Shown: positions 34,054-44,190, counted from the first letter of the stretch. The stretch: DNA of 64,000 bases from Macrostomum hystrix (GCA_950097015.1 CATNEN010000005.1:4269501-4333500), one strand, 5' to 3'. Program-made: numbers and translations. Notes: generated by a model not told the origin, from the letters alone.

Positions 34054-34554
34054 GCTACTTCTACGCCTGTTCTATAAAGTTCGAAGCAGTTTGTAATACC
34101 AACCAACTTAAAACTCGTTCAGATATGACTTGACTCTTTATAGCTAGTTAAAAGTTGATGCTGACAGTTGCGCCCACTGCATACGAGTGACTCGCAGATC
34201 AGAACAAGTTTTAGACAGTTTGCAATGCTACCCTAAATGGAAATATATGTATAAATTCGGGGTCTTAGATAAACACCTTTTGATGTGTTGTCCGAACGCC
34301 GTGATTTATTAAAAGCTTTTGAACAGCCAGAAAGGCCAAATTTAGTTGTGTCAGTTTTCATGCGCTGTAGCTAAACAGGGGTTTTATATTAATCAATTTT
34401 ATCATGATTGTAATTCAAGGTTAATCTTTGCTTGTCTAATTTTTTAATTGAATTCCCCTTAAAGGTGGGTAAAAATTCGTTGAAAGCAGCCTATACCTTT
34501 GTCCAAACTTTTTAGATATATTTTAATTTCATTTCTTCGTCTATGGCCAAAATT

Positions 34555-35535
34555 AAAAGTCACCTGGAAGGGTGCCTGCCGCGTGAACAACAGGAATCCT
34601 GTTGAGACGTCTCGGGACAAGGACCCAGTTGTCGAGGCTGTAAAGCAGGACGGTGTCGACCAAAGCCTGAAACAAACGCCGCCCGCAGTCTATCAGTTCG
34701 GGCCTCATACTGCAGGACTATCGGACTCAATAGAGTTCTCGTTGCGGAAGGCTGCCCAGGCAAGCCCGCCGCCACGCCGTAGATATTTGCGAACGTCGGG
34801 CAACGGACTGCTGTGGTAGATAAGCTGCTGGCAACGTACAGTTACGGGGTGAGTGGCAGAGCGGTTGACGCGTTTGCCTCTCGCACCAAGGTCCCTGAGC
34901 TCGATTCCGCGGCATGGCTACATTCATTTGGGGCGCAGCTGCGGAGAAGAAGGCTTGGGTGCAATTTAAACCCATGAGGGCCAACCTCCAAGGCACAGTG
35001 AAAGTGTACACTGCCTGACATTGAGAAAGTCAGGGCAGATGTACACAACTGTGTGAGCGTGTGCCTGCGTACAGTGTGCGTGTATGCTCAGGAGTCTGCG
35101 AAATGCGCAGAATTGCCTCCTCGCAGGCTTGTGGGACCAAAATGATGTGCCGTTGCCTGCAGCACTCCTGCAATTATTACGATATTATTATTAATAAAGT
35201 ACAGTTCCCATCCGAGCCTTAGTTCTGGATCGCGACTCGGATTCCACCGGCGGTAGTGTATTGACCACCAAGCCGACACTCGCTGACAGGTTATCTAGTT
35301 CGAAAGTTGAGAATAAGCAGGGCGATGTCGTCCGCGTAGCCAAGAACGCCAGCAGCCACATTCTTTTAGCCTGACCCCCTCACGTCGCCGCAGCATAATA
35401 CCTTTGTCGTCAGACGGTACAGCACTCCGTTGCAACCGAGTCGAGCACCAAGATAAATAAGAACGGCGCCAGCGTGTCCTCCTGAAACACTCCGGAGAAT
35501 GTTTCGAAGGGTTCGTCCAATATTCCCTCCAAATA
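34555..35535 (-). mobile_element. 5'-truncated LINE reverse transcriptase remnant, split by a SINE
   Basis: The minus strand at 35,290-35,530 encodes GVFQEDTLAPFLFILVLD and, in another frame, FLGYADDIALL. These are the G-V-x-Q-G-D and Y-A-D-D blocks of a non-LTR reverse transcriptase. At 34,560-34,800 it encodes RRLFQALVDTVLLYSLDNW, the connection-domain block that follows in LINEs. A family 1 SINE at 34,846-35,175 lies between them. Stops and frameshifts show that it is dead. Confidence 0.8.
34846..35175 (+). mobile_element. tRNA-derived SINE, family 1, inserted in the LINE remnant
   Basis: One of the best-preserved copies: GTGAGTGGCAGAGCGGTTGA head, CTGAGCTCGATTCC B box, full body, and 3' end CCTGCAATTATTACGATATT. 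Confidence 0.85.
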
Positions 35536-35539
35536 GGTA

Positions 35540-36085
35540 TAAGCATGCATTTGTTTGTAGTTATTCAGATAAGTTTGTATGCGCATCACTATATGGTATC
35601 ATTTAGAATTGCAGTATTCTATGAAGAACCAAGTATATGTAAGGATATTATTTACTTCAAATGCTATAAATAATTTAATATTATGAAGACATTTAAATTT
35701 TAGCTTTGCAGCATTTTGTTATGCGTGTTTATCTGTTATCAACAACGATTTCGTTCATTCGACAGAATGATATTTGGCAGCATTGAAAGCATCCATTGCT
35801 TCATAAACTTCAGCTCTATTTTTGCACCTGTAGCCGTATATTGCTTATACGAGTAATACACTAGTTTACAAGTAGTTTACAAGTAGTTTACAAGATCCAT
35901 CTATCTACGACATACGTAAATCATGCAAATTTAGAGATGCTTCTGTAGAAATAACTCTACAATTATAGAAAACTTTATAAAGCAGAATTTGACATTTTAA
36001 GCATTAAAAGTCCAATTTTCGATTTGGAGACTGTTTTCAACTAATTCAGTGAAAGCAATAGGCTGAAACTAATTTGTCTATTTTA
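35540..36085. other. AT-rich intergenic stretch, no gene seen
   Basis: Contains a short triple repeat of AGTTTACAAGT at about 35,865-35,890. No gene or named repeat. Confidence 0.4.
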
Positions 36086-36087
36086 GG

Positions 36088-36195
36088 TATCTGTCCGATT
36101 GATTTCAAGCTGTTTCGAAATCTGCCAGAAGTGAAAACGACTATCACTGGTTAGCAGTGCAACTGAAGACAGCAACATGGATAATATACCATTAA
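36088..36195 (+). pseudogene. Relic of a lectin exon of the receptor family, plus strand
   Basis: After an acceptor-like TTTTAG, one frame reads ISSCFEICQ and the next reads VSKSARSENDYHWLAVQLKT, matching the C-F-E and the x-YHWxVxxL parts of exon 2 in intact members. A frameshift and a TGA separate them and no other exon follows, so it is a dead fragment on the strand opposite its neighbours. Confidence 0.6.
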
Positions 36196-36453
36196 TACCC
36201 ATGCCCACCCACTACCATAGACTATTTTACTAGAAAGTCAAATCGTACGCTGAGCCTTGTTTCTCTCTCCTTTTCACCACTCAGCGGACCTTTATTCTAT
36301 CTACAGTATCTCTCTCTCATTTATTTCTCTCCCTCTTGGTGCGTGATAAGCTATGCCATAGACTAAAACTGCACGAAGTCTGAACAAGTTGATGAGGGAA
36401 AGGAAAACTAAGGCTAGCTCAGAAATTTCTTTCCTTCAAATCTCCACTGAGCC

Positions 36454-36984
36454 ATGATCAACTACGACGGAATAGTGGAAGGCGAGATTGTAGGCTTGTC
36501 CACTGATGAATTGCGCTTCGTCACTGATGAATCGGTCAACCGCTCCGGAGATACTGCGATATCTCAATTCACCGGACTCGTGACTCTCGACGCAAGCTTC
36601 GTCGAGCAGTTTATGCTGGGATTGTCAGATTATCCGGAGTTAAGCGAGAGCGACGTACAAGAGATTTCGAAATTGGAGAATGATTGCGCTGTGCGATCTA
36701 CCGAGAAGCAGACCAGGATCTACTCTGAGAAGGTGAAGGCCTTTCTAGCTGAGCGAGGTTTGTCAACTGACCTCGAGAGCATGCCGCCAAGATACGTGTG
36801 TCACTATCTCCGTTTGTTTTTCTCTACTCTCAAGAAGCCCGATGGCACTGCTTACAGTTGTAGCACACTTGTGTGCATAAGGGCTGCAATTCATCGTTTC
36901 CTACTGGAAAAGCGAGGTATGCCGCTCATTGGAAATCCGGATTTTTTTGAGCTGGATAAAACCTTCAAAGCTGCCGTAACGTGA
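36454..36984 (+). CDS. Crypton-like tyrosine recombinase N-terminal exon
   Basis: The 176-residue frame has an acidic N-terminus, then T-E-K-Q-T-R-I-Y-S-E-K-V-K-A-F-L, LRLFFSTLKKPDGTAYSCST and LVCIRAAIHRFLLEKRG, followed by FFELDKTFKAAV. This is the core-binding (SAM-like) domain pattern of Crypton and Crypton-derived recombinase-like proteins (F-x-x-x-x-K-x-D-G-x-x-Y-x-x-x-x-L-x-x-I-R-x-A-I-x-R). The frame closes at GTAAC|GTGAGC, a possible splice donor, so this may be the first exon of an interrupted gene. The catalytic Arg-His-Arg-Tyr half was not found downstream. Function in recombination is therefore unlikely for this copy. Confidence 0.65.
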   Translation: MINYDGIVEGEIVGLSTDELRFVTDESVNRSGDTAISQFTGLVTLDASFVEQFMLGLSDYPELSESDVQEISKLENDCAVRSTEKQTRIYSEKVKAFLAERGLSTDLESMPPRYVCHYLRLFFSTLKKPDGTAYSCSTLVCIRAAIHRFLLEKRGMPLIGNPDFFELDKTFKAAVT

Positions 36985-37955
36985 GCTTTGTGAGGTTGGT
37001 GAGGTTCATTGGTGAGGTTCTCATATTCTTGCGAAATCTTTTTAGAAGTTTATTAAAGCACAGTTTATTAGCAGAAAAACGTTATGCAATATTGGTTGAT
37101 CTGTGATGTCCCGTGTCTATATAATAATTGGTAATTCTTTATCCGGTACGTGACTCATCAACAGAGCTAAGTAACAACTGAAGTCTGGATTGCATCAGGG
37201 GAAGTTGGATTTCGGCTCTGACCCAGGGACTCCTAAGTACTCGGAACGGGAAACGCATGAATTGCATGAATTGGTCGTTTCCCGTCACAAGTAGTTAGTA
37301 GTTATCTCCGTCTTCGGTGGTCACCTATACATTTATCTAGACGGACTGCTGGACCTTCAAGGGCTACAACAGGAACAATAGGCCACTATGGACACCCTGA
37401 CGCAAATTTCTCAAATTTCACTGATCAAGCCTAAAAATTAGGCGCAGCTCAATTATTTGGACACCATCGCCTAGTCTGCCAGCCAATCAGTCACCACCCA
37501 ACGCTGTTAGGATTCAGGCGCTGCCAAAAAATTGTTCAGGGATTTCTCCACTGTATATAAAACGATTGGCAAAATGACTTGGCTGTCCTACTGTTAATAT
37601 TTAGATGCTCTTAATCCTTCAGTAGGAAATAGCAATTTCGGCTACATAATCAATGTTTCACTTTAGAAGTAGGAAAATCTCCAACTTCAATATCTGATTA
37701 TTTGCATGAGGACATATAAAAACCGATTAAATTGTTGAGGACATTGTTTATTGAAATATCTGAATAAAGACTAGTATTTTCTGCTCAAAAGATTGCGATT
37801 TTATACATGCAATTGATTTACTTCAAAGGCGTTAGAAACTATTAAAACTCTGAATATCAGCTCGTCAAATCGTCAACTCAATATTTTACAGTCACAGTAA
37901 TTACTAGTATAAGAGTATTGTTTGTCCTTAGCTTGTAGGCTGTGGCCATTGGTTT
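36985..37955. other. Intergenic stretch, no gene seen
   Basis: No downstream catalytic exon for the Crypton-like frame was found here, nor any repeat I can name. Confidence 0.4.
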
Positions 37956-37959
37956 CCAT

Positions 37960-40355
37960 TCAATTAGAGCCATTAGCACCATTACCATCAGCGACAATTT
38001 CTGTATAGAGGGTCCACTCACTCGGTGGTCGCTCCGAATCCAGACTGAGATCACTTTGAGCTGACTTAACAACTTCGTAGCTGCATTCAGCCTGCTGACT
38101 GAGACTTGGATTATAATTTGAATCGCTCAATTGCAGGCAAACCTGAGGCTTAACACTCTGGACTTCAAGTTCGTTGAGCTCCTGAGGAGTTGAAAAACTT
38201 TCTGCTCCTTCGTAAAATTGGCTTGCAGTGTTCTGAAAACCATTTATACATTGTCCTCTCGAGCGCTGAAATGTTTAGACTAATGCTTCGTTTTACTTTG
38301 TCAAAGTTTGTCTATAAAACTTAGAAAATAGAGATTTTACCAGCTTGAAAGTGCAGATGCCGACAGCAACAGCACAAGCAACAGCAGTGAGTATGAGCAG
38401 CATTGGTAAAATTGCTGTTGCACTAAACACAGACTTTTTAGAGGCTTAAATGTTTATAAAATAAACGACTTTACATAAAAATCTTAAATAAGAAATTTAA
38501 AGTTCAAGGACAACAAATGCGAATCTTACGACAAATCAGAGAATTAAAAAATGTTCGATTTGTTACATCATGTGACGCCGTACACGATAATGTCAATGAT
38601 GAATATGTGCCGCTGCAATTTAAGCAAAACCAAACCGACTTCAGTACATTTGCCACTGGATCACAGGTCAGGTCGTCAATCGTATTTTGTTTAAACAAAT
38701 TCATCCGGTAGCCATTCTCGTCTGTGGCGTAGCACTCGTGCTGGGGTGCAGGATTTGAGTCCGAAGATTCGAAACCGAATGTCAGATTAGAAGCTTGCTG
38801 ATCTACGCAGATATTCTCATCAACAGATATTTTCAGCTTTTGCGTCGGATCTGAAATTTATGAATCGTGTTTAAAATTATTTGTTTCCTTATATTATCAT
38901 GTTTTGATAGCATATAGCTTTGCTACTCACTCGATACACTGACAGTGCTAATCCACATGTTGACGAAGCTCATACACTGCTTACGCTCATCGCTAACATT
39001 GCTGACGTTCTTTCTAAGCAGAATCATTGTACTCACGACCGGCTAAGTTAATAGTTATTTGGCTATTCATTAATGACTCAAATTGTAGATCATTGAGCTC
39101 TAAGAGGGCAATCTTTTACCTTTACCTGGTGGCAGTTGACAATCAGTGTTTCGTTGGACTTCACTGTCGGCTTAGTCCTGCCGCACATGCTCCAATTGCT
39201 CATGGTTTCGTAAAACTTTTTGCTAATTGCTGTTGAGTTGCAGTGCTCCGAACCGAATTCATAGTCGTTTTGCGTAGTCCATATTTCAATGTCAGCTGCT
39301 CGACTGTTAAGTACGTCCGTCAGATTATCCTTTTTTTCGTATTCTGAAACATCTAAAAAAATCATGAGAGTTTTTATCATGAAAATTGAAAATATACTTA
39401 AAAGTACTTTAGATCGGAAAAATTGGCATGTTTAATAATTACCTCTATTTTTTATCGATACAGATGCAACTACTTGACTCTGGTTTAACTTGATCACTAA
39501 CCAATGATGTCCATCGTCTAGATATGTACTCCCTTCACCCGAATGGAAGTATCTGTATGTATTTTTCTGACCAAAAGAAGAATTGAAGCAATAGTGAAAA
39601 CGAGTTGACGACTGCCAAGAATGCTTAAACGAGCGGTTGTCGATGCTCAGGCTACCTGAAATAATATTTTCTTCGATCAGTATGTGTAGTACAAACTCAA
39701 GGCCAGAGGTGCGCAGATAAAAACTTTTTTTCTCATTTCCTACAAGTCAGGCACTCCCAAGTTAGTGTAAAGGCACGTGGTAGAATCTCAGAAAGTCAAT
39801 AAGAATTAATATTATTCAATAAGCTGAATTCTATGCGTAATCGCACCCACCCCACCTCTCCTTGGCTTACCGTACAACGTCGGACCAATCAGAGCGTGGT
39901 AGCCTTGCTAATAGTATTTGTATTCCTCTAGCGACCATTTATCTCTCTTTTCACTTCAGATTTGCAACTAGTCAGTATAACAACTGAGCCTCGACCTCAC
40001 TATTAGGTTTATTTAATCGAGTATAGAACCGCAGGGCGTCCTATCTGTCTATTGACCTTTACGTTAAAAGTCAGTAGTATCAATTGGACCAAATTACTAC
40101 TAAACCATCAACGGCTATAGTGCCTCTGGACAATGGGATCAGCACACGGACAACAAGAGTAGACTGCTGCACCACTTGTGTTGTTGTCCATGGATCACGT
40201 TTAGATCATAGATGCATGCTAGGTTTTATTCCTTCTTAGTTTAAAAAGTAAGCAAATTTGAACTTACATTTTCCCATTTCCGCTTCAGCAGTGCATAGCA
40301 GCATGCATACTATCATGGAATAAAAGTTGACAAGTGGCAAATGTTTAGAAATCAT
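37960..40355 (-). CDS. Receptor cluster member 6: lectin-like, Cys module, TM, ITSM tail (435 aa)
   Basis: Exons: 40268-40355, 39443-39655, 39126-39352, 38931-39042, 38530-38850, 38341-38414, 37960-38232; 436 codons with the stop. Signal peptide 1-29; galactose-binding-like domain 30-213 (SWQSSTRF, HHWLVIKL, AADIEIW, GSEHCNS, MCGRT, MILLRKN, CMSFVNMWI). The Ig exon is absent; the Cys module is at 214-320 (VWFCLNC, TLSCTA); transmembrane helix in 321-345 (ILPMLLILTAVACAVAVGI). A single 90-residue tail exon replaces the two found in members 2 and 5 and carries ECSYEVV (Tyr 397) and EWTLYTEIV (Tyr 421, exact T-x-Y-x-x-I). The first intron (39,656-40,267) is longer and holds unassigned sequence. 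An internal Met could also start the signal peptide. Confidence 0.84.
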
Positions 40356-40359
40356 TTGA

Positions 40360-40865
40360 GTTTCTTTAAATGGCAGAGTTAATAGTTTGTAGCGTTTAAT
40401 GGTCTAAAACTTTCTTAAGAATGTCTTTTCTGAATACCTTCGCTCGTGATTTAAGCAAGACACAATCTAAGAAAGGTTTAAATTAGCAATTCATATTTAT
40501 ATGCCCATTGTCAGTTTATGTAACAAGCAAAATGCTGAGCTACAAAGTTGAAGTTAGCGCTATTAACACGCACGGTTTACACGCGCACAAATTTCTTGCT
40601 AATATCATCTTTTCTGATCGTTAAAGTATTAGCTAGGACTGATTTCGATGCTAATAATTGATAGTCTAATTACTGCCAATCCTTCATAGTCCTGAAAAAT
40701 ATGGATTTGTTTATACATTTGCTTGAAGCAACTTTCCTATAGAGATAGATGATGGCCCAAAGCGAGTTTTTGGCTGTTTTAATCACCACCAAATGATCAT
40801 GCAATTTAATAGACTAAACCAGTGCATTGGTGCAAGCCTTTTTGTTAATTATAGTAACAGCTACT
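40360..40865. other. Upstream flank of member 6, no gene seen
   Basis: AT-rich sequence that should include the promoter of member 6. No clear TATA box or initiator could be assigned. Confidence 0.35.
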
Positions 40866-40869
40866 ACAG

Positions 40870-41287
40870 CAGGGGTCGGCAAACTCCGGCCCGCGGGCCA
40901 GATGCGGCCCTCGAAGCTCCCAAATCCGGCCCGTTGACCCTTCTGACATCTACAGTGTCCTGTTTCATCTCTCTCGTGTCTAATCTCTCCCGTGTCTAAT
41001 CTCTCCCGTGTCTAAATTCTCCCGTGTCTCATCGCTCTCGTATCTAATCTCTCCCGTGTCTCAACTCTCCCGTGTCTAATCTCTCCCGTGTCTCAACTCC
41101 CCTGTGTCTAATCTCTCCCGTGTCTAATCTCTCCCGTGTCTCATCGCTCTCGTATCTAATCTCTCCCGTGTCTAATCTCTTCCGTGTCTAATCTCTTCCC
41201 TAGCTGTCTTTTATACAGTCAATGCGGCCCGCTGTCGTCTTTTAGGCTCTCTCTTTGGCCCGCCAGCAATAAGTTTGCCTACCCCTG
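40870..41287. mobile_element. hAT-like MITE, 418 bp, with an internal 16-base minisatellite
   Basis: The ends are CAGGGGTCGGCAAACT and its near inverse AGTTTGCCTACCCCTG; GGCCCGCGGGCC and GCGGGCC subterminal blocks are typical of short hAT elements. The flanking 8-mers (TACTACAG / AGCTACAG) agree at six of eight positions, as in a decayed target duplication. The interior, 40,955-41,205, is a tandem array of 16-base units (TCTAATCTCTCCCGTG). Confidence 0.8.
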
Positions 41288-41394
41288 AGCTACAGCTATC
41301 GTTCAGATAAGATGTTATTTGCTGATTTTATTTCAAAGAAAAATCTAATTTCTTTATATTGGTACATGTACAATACGTGAGACTTCTTGTTGTG

Positions 41395-41615
41395 ACTACA
41401 GAGGGTCGGACTAACGACTTGAAGGTCGGGGTTTCGATTCAAGTCTTTGTGTCCATGACTTTGTGTCCATGAGACAGACACTGGAGTTTACACAGCTGTT
41501 AAATTGAGTACCGGCATTTGAGGGTTGGTTGTAACATCCCATCAGTCCATGGACCTAAACAGTCGTACGCAGCCTTCAAATGCGCCGCGCTATATAGCTG
41601 CGGCTGTCCAAAGAC
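41395..41615 (+). mobile_element. tRNA-derived SINE, family 2
   Basis: Plus-strand copy, with a damaged head (GACTTGAAGGTCGGGGTTTC), the CACAGCTGTTAAATTGAGTA core and CCATCAGTCCATGGACC, ending at TAGCTGCGGCTGTCC. Confidence 0.7.
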
Positions 41616-41639
41616 CACTTAGCTACTTCAGTAGTACTT

Positions 41640-43365
41640 GCTACTTCTGATAGTCCAGTTCTATCAGATATTCCAGTACAATCTGATAATAATCCAGCAC
41701 TCTCTGATAATCCAGCACTATCTGATAATTCAGCACTCTGATAATCCAGCACTATCTGATAATTCAGCACTATCTGATAATTCAGCAGTGCTATCTCATA
41801 ATTCAACACTCTGATAATCCAGCACTCTCTGATAATCCAACACTATCTGATAATCTAACACTCTCTGATAATCCATCACTCTCTGATAATTCAGCACTAT
41901 CTGATAATTCAGCAGTGCTATCTGATAATTCAACACTCTGATAATCCAGCACTCTCTGATAATCCAACACTCTCTGATAATCTAACACTCTCTGATAATT
42001 CACCACTCTCTGATAATTCACCACTCTCTGATAATTCAGCACTCCCTGATTATCCAGCAATCTCTGATAATCCAGCAATCTCTGATAATCCAACACTTTC
42101 TGATAATCCAACACTCTCATAATCCAGCACTCCCTGATTATCCAGCAATCTCTGATAATCCTAAACTCTCTGATAGTCCTACACTCTGATAATCCAGCAC
42201 TCTCTGATAATCCTACACTCTCTGATAATTCAGCACTCTGATAATCCAGCACTCTCTGATAATCCAACACTCTGATAATCCACCACTCTCTGATAATTCA
42301 GCACTCTCTGACAATCCAGCACTCCCTGATTATCCAGCAATCTCTGATAATCCAGCAATCTCTGATAATCCAACACTCTCTGATAATCCAACACTCTCTG
42401 ATAATCCAGCACTCCCTGATTATCCAGCAATCTCTGATAATCCTACACTCTCTGATAATCCTACACTCTCTGATAATTCAGCACTCTCTGACAATCCAGC
42501 ACTCCCTGATTATCCATCACTCTCTGATAATCCAACAATCTCTGATAATCCAACACTCTCTGATAATCCAACACTCTCAGATAATCCAACACTCTCTGAT
42601 AATCCTACACTCTCTGATTATCCAGCAATCTCTGATAATCCAACACTCTCTGATAATCCTACACTCTGATAATCATACACTCTGATAATCCTACACTCTC
42701 TGATAATCCAGCACTCTCTGATAATCCAGCAATCTCTGATAATCCAACACTCTCTGATAATCCTACACTCTGATAATCCTACACTCTCTGATAATCCTAC
42801 ACTCTCTGATTATCCAGCAATCTCTGATAATCCAACACTCTCTGATAATCCTACACTCTGATAATCCTACACTCTGATAATCCTACACTCTCTGATAATC
42901 CAGCACTCTCTGATAATCCAGCAATCTCTGATAATCCAACACTCTCTGATAATCCTACACTCTGATAATCCTACACTCTCTGATAATCCTACACTCTCTG
43001 ATTATCCAGCAATCTCTGATAATCCAACACTCTCTGATAATCCTACACTCTGATAATCCTACACTCTCTGATAATCCTACACTCTCTGATAATCCAGCAC
43101 TCCCTGATTATCCAGCAATCTCTGATAATCCAACAATCTCTGATAATCCTACACTCTGATAATCCTACACTCTGATAATCCTACACTCTCTGATTATCCA
43201 GCAATCTCTGATAATCCAACACTCTCTGATAATCCTACACTCTCTGATAATCCAACACTCTCTGATAATTCAGCATTCTGACAATCCAGCACTCTCTGAT
43301 AATCCAGCAATCTCTGATAATCCTACACTATCTGATAATCCAGCACTATTTGATAATCCAGTAGC
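41640..43365. repeat. 1.7 kb minisatellite, 18-base unit
   Basis: About 95 to 100 units of TCTGATAATCCAACACTC and variants, with frequent shortened units that drop CTCT. Minus-strand frames across it encode only LDYQRVLDYQ-type repeats and are not genes. Confidence 0.9.
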
Positions 43366-43713
43366 TATAGTGCGCTGTGATTAAAAGAAAGTTAAAGAGA
43401 ATAAAGGCATTTTCCGTTAGGAATTTAATGATTTGTAAGGCAGAAACAGATCTCAACATGTTGTTTAGTTATAGTGTTTTGTTTTATATTACGATTGAAA
43501 AAAGGTAGGCAAAAAAATGTTTAATGAAATCGAACTGGTTATGAGCGTTTAAAGCTTGCGTGATTCAAGATTGAACATGCTAGATTCTTCAAACACGACT
43601 CACTCCCTAGTCTTCTCAATAACTCACTCCTCAGTCTCCTCAATAACTCACTCCCGTCACCTCAGTCATACCTATGTTTTCTTCCCATGTCATATGTCAC
43701 AGTGAGTCCAGGT

Positions 43714-44190
43714 CTAGGTGCTGTGCTGGCAGGTGAGCAGGCTGAACTGCTGGGCTTCATTATATGCCACCTTGTGAATTGCAGTCTGTTGATTCATCCA
43801 TTTCTGGAGGAAGCAGTTGGAGCCGAAAAGTGACTTGAAGAGCAGCATGGAATCGGAGCCCTGCTTCAACACGGCCAGATGGACTAATGTGTCTTTTAGT
43901 AGAAATTCAAGCGTGGAGTGCTGGACTCATTCATAGCAGCTTGGTGAACTATGGTACATTTGAATACCCCTTTGTGGTAGAAGCAGCAGATGAGTATCAC
44001 CATCAGGGTCAGTGTATGAGGGCTTTGAAGTAGGCCTAGCAAATACGGTTGGGCAACATCCAAGTGACATGATGAGCGAGTGACTTTTCAAATCAAAAAG
44101 GCGGTGGGGTGGTTTTTTAGTCCACCAACTGGTACAGATGCAGCAGGCATTTCTAGTCTCATACTTTAATGGTGGTTCTGAGCTCAAAGG
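43714..44190 (-). pseudogene. Decayed ankyrin-repeat gene fragment
   Basis: Minus-strand frames read DPDGDTHLLLL, then, shifted, TIVHQAAMNES, then KDTLVHLAVLKQG, and NQQTAIHKVAYNE, ending in a stop. D-G-D-T-x-L-x-L and T-x-x-H-x-A-x-x-x-x are ankyrin-repeat signatures, and the spacing repeats. The frame breaks at least twice. The D-x-D-G-D-T form is frequent in IkB and NF-kB type ankyrins, but too little is left to name the parent. Confidence 0.45.

Noticed and set aside
41640-43365. Regularly spaced repeats that might be taken for a CRISPR array
   Set aside because: Units are directly adjacent without unique spacers, and the context is eukaryotic. It is a minisatellite.
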